Below the pieces are notes generated by a model. That model was not told the origin of the DNA. It saw only the letters and a list, made by a program, of their open reading frames with translations, and ran no database searches. A stretch of 64,000 nucleotides of DNA from Pomphorhynchus laevis (taxonomy: Eukaryota > Acanthocephala > Palaeacanthocephala > Echinorhynchida > Pomphorhynchidae): positions 54,171 through 118,170 of the forward strand of contig WNNJ02000032.1 of NCBI GenBank assembly GCA_012934845.2. The letters are read 5' to 3'. The translations under genes were made by a program, and so were the position numbers. Positions 19,734 to 30,800 of this stretch are shown piece after piece (the first letter of the stretch is position 1; each line of letters opens with the position of its first letter).

Positions 19734-20786
19734 TTAAATAAAATCAGCATGTACAATTGCTTGTAAAACCCATCTTCTCATATGTTCAAAGTATCCAGTC
19801 ATTATGAAGTTATCATTTGTAACTATGTCATTAATTACACCAATAAGCATTTGAGGATTGGTAGATGCGGGTCGTTGTTTGACTCTTGCTTTTAGACATG
19901 CAAAGAATTCCTCAATAGGATTGAGCTGAGGAGAGTACGGAGGTGAGAACATAAGTATGTAGTTTTTCCTGTTAAACGCTTCGCGAACCTCGGCTGTCTT
20001 GTGTATGGATGCGTTGTCCATTATTACATATTTCCTGTTGTTGCTTTCTAACGGTGGAAACTTTGAAGAAATGAATTCTATAATATCAATAGATTTAAAA
20101 CTTCCGATTTTGGTTTTATGTGCGAAAACACCAGAAGTTGTTATAGCACACAGCAGTGAAACATTTACACCTTTCGAATTTGGGACATTAATAAAACACT
20201 TCGTATTTTTTGGCGAATATCCCATTTTCTGATGCAAATGTAGATTAAACCCAGATTCGTCAATAAAAATCAATCTGTCATCGGCAATCGTATTGATAGT
20301 TGTTCCATATTGGGCCCTTGTTGTTTTGTTGATGTTACTGTTTCTATTTATCGGAACCAAGGTCAGCGTCTTCCTTGTGTAATTCATTTTCTTTATGATT
20401 CTTGAGACGGTTGAAATGGAATAGGAACCTAAAGCATTGTATGAAGAAAGAGTAGATGCTAGTGTTTTTAAACTTGCGCATGGGTTAGAAGCTATCTCTG
20501 TAGATAAAATGCTTTTCTCAAACGACAAATTTTTCAAGTTCACTGTTTTTTTTTCTCTAGCAGTTTTAAAATTTGTTAAATCAACAAAATACCCATTGAG
20601 ATATTTCTTATATAACCTTTTTACTGTACTTTTTGATAGGTTTAATTTAGAGGACATGTCCTTAAAGGTTAAGTCCTTTCCCTGCTGATTGAGAAAACAT
20701 TCTATAATGTTTCTGGTAATCACTTGTCTCTTTTTACGTGTTTCTTCTTCATGTTCTCTGCTGGTTTCCGAATTTTGAGTATTCAT
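19734..20786 (-). CDS. Tc1/mariner-superfamily DDE transposase
   Basis: An intact 350-residue frame. The N-terminal 110 residues hold helix-turn-helix signals (LTFKDMSSKLNLSKSTVKRLYKK; then SYSISTVSRIIKKMNY), which in this family bind the inverted repeats. The catalytic domain has FIDESGFNL (first Asp), VIMDNASIH (second Asp) and SPQLNPIEEFFACLK (Glu), with 34 residues between the second Asp and the Glu. It cuts and pastes the element at TA sites. Length is typical for IS630/Tc1/mariner transposases. The DD34E spacing is shared by Tc1-like and other branches, so the subfamily is left open. The start codon is the first ATG after the inner repeat. Confidence 0.92.
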   Translation of the reverse strand: MNTQNSETSREHEEETRKKRQVITRNIIECFLNQQGKDLTFKDMSSKLNLSKSTVKRLYKKYLNGYFVDLTNFKTAREKKTVNLKNLSFEKSILSTEIASNPCASLKTLASTLSSYNALGSYSISTVSRIIKKMNYTRKTLTLVPINRNSNINKTTRAQYGTTINTIADDRLIFIDESGFNLHLHQKMGYSPKNTKCFINVPNSKGVNVSLLCAITTSGVFAHKTKIGSFKSIDIIEFISSKFPPLESNNRKYVIMDNASIHKTAEVREAFNRKNYILMFSPPYSPQLNPIEEFFACLKARVKQRPASTNPQMLIGVINDIVTNDNFIMTGYFEHMRRWVLQAIVHADFI

Positions 20787-20814
20787 TCTTGGGTAAAATT
20801 TTTATTTAAATATA

Positions 20815-21081
20815 AACCAAAGCAACCTGAAGGAGGGGTCTATAATAATGCAAATAGGGGTCTATAATAATGCAAAAAGGGGTCCATAATAATGCAAATA
20901 GGGCCCATAATAATGCAAAAAGGGTTCTATAATAATGCAAATAGGGGTCTATAATAATGCAAATAGGGATCTATAATTATGCAAATAGGGATCTATAATA
21001 ATGCAAATAGGGGTCTATAATATTGCAAATAGGGGTCTATAATAATGCAAATAGGGGTCTATAATAATGAAATACTGTGTA
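20815..21081. repeat. Right inverted terminal region: about 11 x 22-bp tandem units
   Basis: Inverse orientation of the left array, with 11 units reading GGGGTCTATAATAATGCAAA with small changes; one unit is about a base short. Several units contain the octamer word ATGCAAAT. The array is longer than the left one by about four units, so the ends have expanded or contracted independently. Confidence 0.93.
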
Positions 21082-21083
21082 TA

Positions 21084-21595
21084 ATGTATGTTATTTTATT
21101 GTATTTATTTAGATTGTAAGTAGTTAATAGGTATAACAAGATAGTTTAAACTATCTTTTTTTATTTTTTTATTTATTTATTTTCAATAATTCAAAATATT
21201 ATTAACAAATTAGTAGTCACCCTCAAATGGGTCTTATAAATGTCAGAATATAATATCTTTGTCCCTATATCTTCGTTATAATCCTTATTACTCAGTTGTG
21301 ATTAATACTTTTGTAATTTCTCCTTAGCGTCATAGACACTGATTTTGCAATAGATATGATTTGCAATAGACACGTTAAAAAAAGTATTGATTATTAAAGT
21401 TCTTACAAAAAATCTTGTCCACCAAGATTGTAAAACAATCAAACTACAATCTTCAACGACAACCAACGACAACCTTCGACGACAACTAACGACAACCATC
21501 GACAACCATCCGCTTGACAACCATCGACAACCATCGACGACATCCGAAGTTAAACCATCACCGAAGTTAAACTGACAATATCAAATTGGATATAT
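21084..21595. other. LINE-E2 upstream region with old LINE-E tail and leader
   Basis: The block around 21170-21245 (ACCCTCAAATGGG and its AT-rich lead) resembles the 3' end of LINE-E2 at 25780-25850, so an older related 3' end lies immediately upstream. Positions 21250-21595 are probably the LINE-E2 5' leader and include a short tandem repeat. The oldest part, next to the mariner, is plain AT-rich sequence. Confidence 0.5.
21455..21545. repeat. Tandem CGACAACCAT-like repeat in LINE-E2 leader
   Basis: About nine imperfect copies of a 9-10 bp word (CGACAACCAT and variants) in a row, just upstream of LINE-E2 ORF1. Leader tandem repeats often act as promoter subunits in LINEs, but here that is only a guess. 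Confidence 0.8.
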
Positions 21596-22810
21596 ATGGT
21601 GGGGAAAAAGTGTAAGAAGCAAGTTAAAAGCCAATGTTTCGCAAGTCCTGTTAAGGACCAATATGTAGAGATATAGGTGGCATGTTGCTCTGTGAATTGT
21701 AACATATGGTCTAAAATTAATGTCAAAGCAGATGATATTAAAGTAGTTCAATCCGGTAAATTTTGTTGTGGTGTGTGTGCGGCTCGTAATTGTGAATGGA
21801 ACACTATTCTTGAGGAAAAATTACAAAATAATATTAAAATGGTGTCAGAGCTTAAGGAGATCGTAACTATGCTACAGAATAGTATTCTCTCTAGTGCATC
21901 TGAGGTAAATTTACAACGAAAAATACAGCATAAGTTACCTGAGGTGGTGGGTGAGGTGAATTCTATAACTTCGAATAAATCCTTCAATAATGCAGATATC
22001 GATCCAAATGCACATCGATACCCACATGCAGTTAGCAAGACTACAGCGTCAGTTACGGGTTTCACTCCTGTTCGTATCTGGAAGAGAGGTCACTCAAAAT
22101 CGTATACTGTTCGTCAAACAGAAAATGAACGAACGCTGACTGTCAACAATCACACAGGCAATGATGATATACAGCACTCAGCTACTAGTAATGACAGTGT
22201 GGTTCTACATAAAGAGTGCGTAAACGAGCACATTAAGGAAGCTCATCTCATATCATCTCAATCAATGAATGCCTCTAGAGCGAGTTCTCCGGTGCAGCAA
22301 ATGTCTACTTTCTCACAATTGCGTATACAGCATGATCCTTTGCGTTCTATTATTTTCGCCAATGTGTCGGAATCAAGCTCTGTCAATATCCAAAACCGAC
22401 TAAATGAAGATTTGTCGAGGGTACGTAATATTCTCACGATCGTTTTGGCACAATCCCCAGAAGAGATAGTATCTAGTATTAAAATAGTTGCTTTATTCCA
22501 CATAGGGAGGAAAATTAACGATCGTCCTAGACTGCTAAAAGCCATTCTGACAGATCCAAAAGCCGTTAAGACCATCTTTAGGAACTCTTATCGTCTTCAA
22601 GGTTCGTCTGCAAGATTGTTAAAAGATCTCGACGTGAATGAACGTAAGCATCTACGTGAAGCTAAACAATGTTTGAAGTCTCGTATTGAAGCTGGTGAGT
22701 CAAACTTGACAATTCGAAATTTTCAGGTTGTGCGGAGGAAGACTCAAATACATTGGATGCCTCTACAGGTAGATCATTCAATCCTTCCTCCGCCGCTCAT
22801 AAGTCATTAA
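21596..22810 (+). pseudogene. LINE-E2 ORF1 (PHD-like finger plus RNA-binding-type C-domain)
   Basis: An ATG at 21596 opens MVGKKCKKQVKSQC. A TAG at 21674 interrupts; the frame continues in phase for 377 codons. Cysteines spaced as in a PHD-type finger (QC...ACCSVNC...FCCGVC) occupy the first 60 residues, followed by a coiled-coil-like helix (LEEKLQNNIKMVSELKEIV). The C-terminal part (RPRLLKAILTDPKA, RLLKDLDVNERKHLREAK, GESNLTIRNFQVVRRK) is the conserved ORF1 domain of CR1-like LINEs, thought to bind nucleic acid. The TAG falls where a Trp would suit the finger. Confidence 0.8.
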
Positions 22811-23901
22811 TAATTTCAAATATTTCATATGTGGATAATAAATGTTTAAGAAATATTGTCCATTACTCCTCCCCATTATGGTCGGCTCTTGAGCGACGTA
22901 GCGAGGATTATCAGTCATACATACCGATATCGTTGGCTCAGCAGACTCTACCCTTAAGCTTAGAATGTTTGTTATTATATACGAACGCCCGTAGTCTTCT
23001 TCCAAAAATTGACGAATTAAAACTCCGCATTGAGAATTCGCATCCGCTATTAGTTGCTATTACTGAAACATGGCTTCATGATAGAATTACTGATGCTGAG
23101 ATCTGGATTGAAAATTATACATCTTATCGAGTTGACAGATCTATCTGCAAGGGTGGTGGAGTGATTATCTATGTGCATAATAGTTTAGTGTTTAAATTGC
23201 TAGATGTACGAGCGTCCGATGGAATCGAGTTATTGTGGGGTAGTGTGTCTCTTCCTACCCTTGGTTCAGTGACTTTAGGCTTAATCTATCGCAATCCCAC
23301 TTCAGACGTTTGTTGCTTGATCGATTACATTCTAGAGTTTGGTTCCAAACCAAATCTTTTTATAGTTGGTGATTTCAACTTAGCGACAGTAGATTGGAAC
23401 ACCTACACATCTTCTGTGTGTAGTCCGTCCACATTATTATTTCTTGATATGATTAAGTCGCTAAACCTTACCCAACATGTTTCAAAATTTACACGATTCT
23501 CGCAAGAAAATCAATCGCTACTTGATATTTGTCTAACATCGAATAAATACATTATACACAAAGTTACGCACTCTGATCTTTTGGGTAGGTCAGATCACTG
23601 TGTTTTCAATTTCTACTCAGATTTTACACGTCCTTCAGCTTGTAGATTACAACAGAATTTAAATTATTTTAAAACAAATTTCGAACTTGTGCGTCAGAAT
23701 CTATTAAGTATTTCATGGCTCAGTCCGTTTTATGTTGGGGTTGATAAGGCATGCTATCAGTTAGAAGCCACCCTTAAGGAATTACTCATACGATTTTCAC
23801 CCCGTAAAACCGTTGCAAATCGTATACACCATAAACCTTGGTTTGACAAAGAGTTAAAGAATGCTTTAAAAGTAAAAAATGAAATTCCAGTTGTTTTATA
23901 A
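22753..23901 (+). pseudogene. LINE-E2 ORF2 APE-type endonuclease
   Basis: The frame starts at an ATG within the end of ORF1. Endonuclease motifs in order are YTNARSLLPKIDEL (Asn), AITETWL (Glu), GGGVIIYV, IYRNPTS, FIVGDFNLATVDW (Asp and Asn), LLDICLTS and LGRSDHCV (Asp and His). All catalytic positions are present. This enzyme would nick the target and start target-primed reverse transcription. A frameshift near 23890 separates it from the RT. Confidence 0.85.
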
Positions 23902-25438
23902 TAATGGTATTGATTACTGTAGGTATAAAGAGGCCAGAAATCGGTTCACATTTCTTAAACGCTTCAAACAATGTCAATTTGAAGAGAAAATCGCTCAAAT
24001 GTCAATTCATAATCCTAAATCCATATTCAATTATGCTAATTTCAACAACAAAAATAAACACATTGGTTCACTTGTTGATACTGATGGTTGCACATTGATT
24101 AAATATGATGACATAGTGAATGCTTTCGCTCAACATTTTTGCATAGGAGTTCGTAAATCCTCCGTCACCTATGCCTCGTACTGTCCATCGAATATAAACA
24201 TTCTTCAGATGTTTTCTGTTAATGATGTAGTGCTAGAGCTCAAGCGGCTTAAATCGTCAGGTTCTATTTGTCCTGATCGTTTACCACCGGTATTTCTCAA
24301 GAATATCGCTGATATTATCGGCATACCACTATATTGGATTTGTGTCGCCTCCTTGTACTTCGGTTGTGTCCCGATGAATTGGAAACTTTCGTTGATAAGG
24401 CCCATTTTGAAGAAAGGTGATCCATCTTCAGTTGAAAATTATCGCCCGATAAGTCTAACGTGTGTATTCTGTCGAGTTTTGGAAAGGATAATATACCGCA
24501 TTCTAAGCGATTATCTAGAATCCAACAAATTATTGTGTAACAATCAACATGGATTTCGAAGGGATCGCTCAACAATCACTAATCTCTTGATTGCCCAGAA
24601 TAGCTGGGGTTCGTTAGTTGATAAGGGCTTTGATGTTGATATAGTATTTTTTGATTTTTCAAAAGCGTTTGATATGGTTCCACATGACATCTTGATTCAG
24701 AAAATGCGTGCTCTAAACATTGATCCACTTATTATTCGCTGGATAAAAGAATTTTTATCTAACAGATTCTATCAGGTTGTTGTAAATGGTTCTCTTTCTG
24801 ATCCTTATCCGGTCAATGTTGGAGTTCCGCAGGGTTCGGTCCTCGGCCCATTGTTATTCTGTATTTTCATTAATGACCTTCCTTCCATTTTGAACTCACA
24901 CTCTCTTTTATATGCAGACGACCTAAAAATTTGGCAGGCTATCCGGTCAGATTCGGACACGGTGCTAGTTCAATCGGATATCGACAGCATTTCCAACTGG
25001 GCTTATATGAATGGTCTGTCACTGAATATATCAAAGTGTGCTTGTATGCGTTTACAATCACGCAGTCATAGTGTGTATCCAACTTATCATCTTGAGGATC
25101 AGAACATTAAAGTAGTAACTCGTCTTAGCGACCTTGGAATAGTAGTTGCAAATGATTTTTCGACTAGTTGGAATACTGAGTTGTCTTGCTCAAAAGCAAA
25201 TCGAATGGTTGGAATGATTCGAAGAACTTTTAATGTGTTGAATCCAGTTTCATTTAGAGCACTCGCCAACGCATTTGTGATCAGTCATCTTACCTATGCA
25301 TCACAATGTTCGTTCCCAAGAACAGTATACGAGAAAAGTAGAATTGAAAATGTTCTGCGCCGGGCAACAAAGCTAGTAAATTCAGGTAAAGCCTTACCTT
25401 ATAATAAAAGGCTAAAAAACTTGGTATGGTTTCTATAA
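23879..25438 (+). pseudogene. LINE-E2 ORF2 reverse transcriptase
   Basis: A 519-codon frame. RT motifs: RPILKKGDPSSVENYRPISL, QHGFRRDRSTITNLL, FFDFSKAFDMVPHDI (motif A), VGVPQGSVLGPLLFCIF (motif B), LLYADDLKIWQ (catalytic YADD) and the downstream SDLGIVV and RTFNVLNPVSF. Complete across the palm. It ends at a shift near 25420, with the C-terminus in another frame. Wording is that of CR1/Jockey-type RTs, including trematode and cnidarian ones. Confidence 0.87.
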
Positions 25439-25692
25439 GCGACCTTCGGTTTCGGCGAGATATGTGTTCAACATGGGAAGCTTTACACAAGGGAAATCAC
25501 GTCTTAAGAGAATTGATGACTGTTCGGAAAAGTCGGGCTTTGCGTGGACACAATTTTACTTTAGCCCATCGCCGAGTTATACGCTCTAAAACTGTACAAT
25601 TTGGACACCGAATCGTAGGTAAGTGGAACCGATTAAGTGAAGAAATTGTCAACTCAAGATCGGTTTCAGCATTCAAACATGAACTTTTTTGA
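25426..25692 (+). pseudogene. LINE-E2 ORF2 C-terminus
   Basis: The continuation after the shift (DLRFRRDMCSTWEALH, then ALRGHNFTLAHRRV, GKWNRLSEEIV and FKHELF) is the usual short C-terminal region following the RT in this group. It ends with TGA, followed by a T-rich 3' untranslated stretch. Confidence 0.78.
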
Positions 25693-25830
25693 CTTTTGTT
25701 TGTGAGTCTTTTTTTACTTTTTCTTTTTTTTAACAGTGCATTTGTGAGCTTTGCTCGTCTGTTTGTCGAAATAATAATTTTTTTTAATAATTATTATCAA
25801 AAAGTAAAATTTACAAGTTAGGTTACCCTC

Positions 25831-26285
25831 AAATGGGCCCAATATTTCATAACAATGTGGATAATAATATAAATTTTGGAATCCAAAATTACATAATCAG
25901 ATTATCAGATAAAATTAGAGAGAAAATGAAAATAACAGTGAACAATAATATGATTTTCTTAATAAAATAAATAATTTTCAATTTTTTATTTTAACTTGAT
26001 ATAAGTTATATAAAATCTCATATAACAGATTTTATCTTATATAAAATCTTAATAATACGTAGACTCAGTTAGCTGATTTGCCGTTGTATATACCATCATT
26101 CGTTGCAGTAATAATCGGAAAGGTATGCAGGTCTTCTTCGAACTCTAGCCGGTCACCGGGCAGTTCTAGACTATTATTATTTATTACAAAACTTTGACGC
26201 AATAAAGAGTCATTTTATCTGATCACAATATTAAGAAAAGGAAAAAAGAAAGAAAAAAAGAAAGAAAAGTAGTTCAGCAATAATA
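25831..26285. other. AT-rich stretch with Penelope tail fragment
   Basis: Positions about 25965-26075 match the AT-rich end of the Penelope copies, including the terminal word ACGTAGACTCAGTTAGCTGA seen also near 57170. The 37 bp at 25938-25974 recur at 27804-27840 with two differences, so they flank the LINE-F1 block as direct repeats. The rest, including a GA-rich run at 26230-26270, is unassigned. Confidence 0.5.
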
Positions 26286-26290
26286 AATTG

Positions 26291-27480
26291 TCACATATAG
26301 TTATATATTTCCTGCAAAGAATCTTCTCTTTTTGTCCACATGCTCAGCGCATTCTGGAATGATTTGTACTGTGTCATAAACACGATCGAATTCTGCAATC
26401 GGTTCCATAGGTTTACCGCTCTGTGAGATAATCGCAAGTATCTATGACATTTACCGCGTGATTGAACAACAACTGATAAAGAGTGTCCTCTGTGGCTCGG
26501 GCGATCATTTAGAATAACGGATTCTGATGGATAACCAGGAAAGACATGCATCATTCGCCATAACTGTAATAAATCATTGTACACATATCTCTTGTAAACT
26601 GAAGTAATATTTAGTTGGCTTAGTCTATCATAGTAGGCAATGTTTCGAAGACCAGAACATAACTTGGAAAAACTGCGAAGAATATTTTCTAATTGGTTTA
26701 TTTCACCACACGTAGAAGGGAAAAGTCGCCGGCGAAGCATAATCAATGATTAGTCTGATCAACGCCTTATATAAAAGTGAGAACTGAAACAGTGGAAGCG
26801 AACTATAGGTATGCAAGAACGTCCAGGACGAAAACCATGTTGCGAATTATCTAACAAGTTCGATGATCCAAGATAGGATAGTAATCGCCGATACAATATG
26901 CGCTCTAACATCTTACATACGACACTTGTAAGGCTTATTGCTCTATAATTTTCAGGATTGTGACGATATCCTTTTTTTTGTGGACTGGCACTACAGTGGC
27001 GATTTTCCAATCTAACGGTAGAATTGACTTAGCTAGTAATAGTTGAAACAAATAAGCTGACGGTGAAGCAATAAATGTAGATAATATCCTTAGTATCTGT
27101 GAATGTAATCCATCCAGATCAGGTGATGAATGTCGTAAAGAATTTAACTCACTATAAACCTCCTCGGTAGTAACATCAAAATAACTTCGTGAATGACTTA
27201 CACGAGATTGCCGGTTAGTTTCTGTGTTATTAGTTACGATTTGAAAAGTCGACGCACACGTGTCGGCTACAGCTTGAGGCGATGTGATAAAGTTATCATT
27301 AATACGAAGAGACGAAATCGCAGGAGGAATTGTCCTATTTCTACGTATGTAAGCCCAAAATCGTTTTGGTGCAGTATGAAAGTTCGCAGCTATTGTCATT
27401 TGGTAGTTAATTTTTTTGCGTTTTTTAAGCTTTTTGAAAACAGTCATTGAAATCGTCTTGTTGGTAGTCGGTTGAATTTC
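26291..27480 (-). mobile_element. LINE-F1: APE-type LINE fragment lacking the RT core
   Basis: The minus-strand frames are 27447-26935 (linker and RT fingers: RFWAYIRRNRTIPP, then DLDGLHSQILRI and PLDWKIATVVPVHKK), 27010-26759 (NYRAISLTSVVCKMLERIL, then SQHGFRPGRSC) and 26746-26291 (C-terminal domain: RGHSLSVVV, then NLWNRLQ). The palm with motifs A, B and YADD is deleted between 26759 and 26746. The fragment is 5'-truncated in the endonuclease-RT linker. It is most similar to LINE-F2. Confidence 0.75.
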
Positions 27481-27893
27481 ATTTTGTTGAGATATTTCCG
27501 GACCTCTTCGACTAACTTGTATTTTAGCTGGCTACATAATGGATTCAGCTATCAGGTCGCATTACGACAGGAAGCATGCTGTCCAGACAACTCCAAAAAC
27601 TTTGAAAACGTTACGACAATTGACAATTGTCTTTTCCATGTCTGTAGCTATGTAACAATGTAGAGCAATTGCTCTACATTGTCAAACTTTGATATTCAAT
27701 CCTTTATGTTTGACGATCAATTGTAACTCCAAACGACATAAGTAAACTTCAACTTTGCCAGTGTGTATCTATCGCCATGTTAGCTTGTTTCAAAATGTCA
27801 AATGTGAACAATAATGAGATTTTCTTAATAAAATAAATAAATGCATGTAAGGAATATAATAACTGTATTAATATATTATGTATTAATATATTA
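27481..27893. other. Unassigned stretch with perfect palindrome
   Basis: No coding region is recognised. It contains the 28-bp palindrome at 27655-27682 and the right copy (27804-27840) of a 37-bp direct repeat whose other copy is 25938-25974. The last 50 bp are AT-rich. Confidence 0.45.
27655..27682. repeat. 28-bp perfect palindrome
   Basis: Two 12-bp arms plus the central AATT form a sequence equal to its own reverse complement. No loop, so a cruciform or protein dimer site is possible. Only 15 bp upstream lies a smaller palindromic run (ACAATTGACAATTGT). Confidence 0.85.
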
Positions 27894-28235
27894 TGAGAGG
27901 TCAACCTTCTCTTCGCGGACACCCCCTGATGCTGAAAACACAAAGGTACATGCATGCAGTTTCCTGCTTTGCCAAACGAGTCGTACGATCTTGGAATTCG
28001 CTTCAGAGTGCAACCGTTTTCTCGTCTACTGCTTCAAGTTTTTGCGCCCTACTGGATGATGACCCTTCCTTCTCAAGACAACAATGGGATTTTCAGTAGT
28101 TTATCTGATGATGGAGGGACAAAACGACTCTTATTCTTTTTATTCTTTTTATTTTGTGAAGCAACTTGTAAAGAGCCTCGGCTCAATTCGTTGTCAATTA
28201 ATAATAATAATAATTATATATTAATATATAATGTA
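27894..28235 (+). mobile_element. LINE-E3: 5'-truncated LINE-E 3' end
   Basis: About 330 bp nearly identical to the 3' end of LINE-E1 (14550-14870, opposite strand). It covers the last codons of ORF2 (RGQPSLRGHPLML) and the 3' untranslated region, ending in a short TAA run. Extreme 5' truncation plus a simple-repeat tail is typical of LINE insertion. Confidence 0.85.
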
Positions 28236-28476
28236 TAATGTATTAAATTATATTTATTATTAATATAATAACTATATTATGCTCTGTGGGCTACTACTCA
28301 AACCCATCCTGAAAACTTAGATAGGTATCGGAACGAATGCACTCGCTGTAAGGAGTTTGAGTGGAACCCGCTTGAAGCTTCGCAATCCGCCTCAACACTG
28401 TGTCTGCGTTCACTCCAATTCCACCATTTGCGGCAAATATGACCGGTAAAAAAGTAGCTCTCTCAAATCTAGCAAC

Positions 28477-30603
28477 TCACTCACCATACTTTGCGTTTTT
28501 TCTCCTCTCGTGATATTGAAAATGGCTAACTATCGATCCCGACGAATAAGAAGGAGCAAGATGATTGAAGATACAAACGTCCATTAAGGACCGCTCCATC
28601 CTGTTGCCGTATAACCCATGGTACTCTATATCCAACCTAGCATTGGGGTCAGTTGTAGTAGAACTAGATTCGAAATGAACATTTTCTGTAAGTGATTGTA
28701 AAGTCGGCTCTGTTGATACACAAACGCATACAGTGGACAATTCCCTTGCCAACAAGTCCCGCACCGTATCGTGGCGAATTGACGGCAGACCACCAGCTTG
28801 ACAAGAATTTGAGTGCACGACACTAAATGGTTGGCCGCACATACATAATGCAGGAGCATCAGGGGGTTCCCAGCCATAACGAGTAGCGATGGCGTCGTGA
28901 AACTGTTTTTTATTGAGCTGACAACACGATTTAATTAGTGGTTTGGCGGATAACCAAGATGATGCACCGACAATTGATGCGTATTCCAATTTGGAGCTTA
29001 TTTGTTCATTGATAATTTTGATGATTGCCACCCTTTGCTTGCAAGCTTCTTCCCTCTCGTGTCTTATACAGGTCGCCACTTCATTTTGGGTTTTAATTAA
29101 CTCATTACCAGTTAGGCCTAACAGTAAAGGCTGACACATGCGCACAGAGTTATTGTATTCGGAATCATGATGAGCATCTGGAAAAGAAATGCCTAGTCCT
29201 CCGAAACGTAATGGGAGTGTAAGTACTTGCCAGCAGTCAACTTCTGGAACAGTACCAACAATTGCCGGAATAATATTGTGTTGAATCATATCAGAGATAC
29301 GCTCAAAGTGCGACACTGATAAATCACAAGTTCGCTGTAAGTCGCTCCATTTGAATTCGAATGCCTGTGTAAGCAATACAAATGCGACGTGTGGACTCTC
29401 ATTCGCCACTTTAACTAGGTTTGACAGCGAGCGAATCCATTTGTCTACTTTGGACTTAGCAAACTCAGAAATGAATGAGTTACTCCTAATAGGTGACCCA
29501 AGTACTGACAAGCCACTGCAAACTACTCGAAGTCCGGAATCGGCAAAAAGTGTCTTCGTTCGAGTTAGGTCATCTTCGTGCACTAATAGTTGGCATTTGT
29601 CCTCGTTTATAAAAAAACCATATTGAGGCCCGATGTCCCTAATCAATTTCCAAACCGCCATTAGATCGGTATTACTGCCGACACAATGAGCATCATCGGC
29701 ATACAAACGGTGTGCAACTTGTAGAATTGCCGTTAGCAATGCGTTGATCAGTGGGAGGGAGGCCGCTGCAAAAGCAATCATTGCCAGTGGGTCACCCTGT
29801 GTGAAACCTTCTTGCAAGTATATAACCTCATCTTCTACTAGGAGTGCAGCTGGATCCCCATAGATGTTGTGGAGGACGGTTGATAGGGAGGGGCAAACAT
29901 AATTGATATTTTCTAGGGCGAGTAAGCGGTTTATGCAATTAAATGCATTAGTAGCATCGAGTTGAAGGATACACGATGTATTGTTTTCCACGTACAGCTT
30001 CCGAACAGAATGGACAACAGCCTCGGTACCACAGCGCTGACCAGAACATAACTGAATGCAGGACGAGACAGCTTGAAGATCGATGGATATTCGTTTAGCA
30101 AGGACTTTGCCTATTATTCTGCGACACACATCACCAATCCCTATAGGACGTATTTCGGGATTCTTATCTAGTGGCACTAGTCTACTTGCTGTGAAGGCTT
30201 CCAAATCCCCTGGCTGCAGAGTAGCTGTTGCAATAACAATTGCAAAGTCGGCTAAACTTGAGGCTAATTGGATCGAACTTGTCCCGAAAGATTCCAGCAT
30301 ATGTCTCCAAGAGATTGCGTCAACACCGGATGGACCCGCACTTCCGTGAGTACGACGTGCGGCAGCTAAGATGTCCCTAACACCCAAATCATGAAAACGA
30401 ACTTGGTGGTGATTAATTATTCCACTAAGAGGCTCCCTCAATAACGCCCGCTCGCATGTTTCCTTTGAGGTGGGGTGTAAACAGATCAGACTTTCTCTTA
30501 CTGAAACACCACCAAAGCGGTCTTCAAGCCCCAGAACACGTCTGTGTGCAGTGGGATTATCGAGTAGTTGCATTGCCGTCGTAGTTTTTCCATAGGATAC
30601 CAA
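28477..30603 (-). pseudogene. LINE-A2 RT and RLE endonuclease
   Basis: A 708-codon frame. RT: LQLDATNAFNCINR (motif A), LQEGFTQGDPLAM (motif B), HRLYADDAHCVG (catalytic YADD), LPLRFGGLGISF (thumb). Then comes the knuckle CMCGQPFSVVHSNSC, RHDTVRDLL, and the endonuclease acidic residues in ARLDIEYHG and LMDVCIFN. The frame ends in KYGE at a shift, just before the conserved C-terminal tail. The catalytic set is complete. Confidence 0.87.
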
Positions 30604-30800
30604 TTGACATACCTTTTAACCCAACTGGGAGAATTATGGACAGCATTTCCAAACGAGCGACTTTTTTGAAGTATACGAGATTCGTTCATCAGATCGGACA
30701 ATCTGCCACTTTTCCAGAGAGTCATGCGGCGACATATATTTGCCCTGATTACTCTTGTTTTACTTTTTCCAGTAGCTTGTAGAACCACTTGACAAAACAC
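30498..30800 (-). pseudogene. LINE-A2 N-terminal helical region
   Basis: A 100-codon frame overlapping the main one in a different phase. FCQVVLQATGKSKTRVIRANICRRMTLWKSGR matches the region after the CXC finger in LINE-A1 and LINE-E1 (FCQLIRQ... and LCQLMLQ...), confirming that this module belongs to the LINE-A family. The sequence is cut off before the cysteine finger. Confidence 0.75.

Larger units (their letters stand above)
19489..21081 (-). mobile_element. Tc1/mariner-superfamily transposon with tandem-array inverted ends
   Basis: A 1593-bp element bounded by TA dinucleotides (19487-19488 and 21082-21083), the target duplication of this superfamily. Outer ends are near-complementary (TACAGAGTATTTC and GAAATACTGTGTA). 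Just inside are arrays of a 22-bp unit, 7 on the left and 11 on the right in opposite orientation, then a perfect 21-bp inner inverted repeat (19648-19668 and 20815-20835). The transposase frame between is open. With intact ends and an intact gene, the copy may be young or even competent. It sits between LINE-E1 and LINE-E2. Confidence 0.92.
21596..25830 (+). mobile_element. LINE-E2: nearly intact CR1/Jockey-like LINE
   Basis: ORF1 (21596-22810), then ORF2 (22753-25692) overlapping by about 58 bp in the -1 phase. Only three breaks are seen: a TAG in ORF1 (21674-21676), a frameshift between endonuclease and RT (about 23880-23900) and a frameshift at an A-run near 25420. All endonuclease and RT catalytic motifs are intact. 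The 3' region is T-rich and ends around 25830 after ACCCTCAAATGGG. This is the best-preserved LINE-E in the window. Unlike LINE-E1 its ORF1 lacks the CXC module. Confidence 0.85.
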
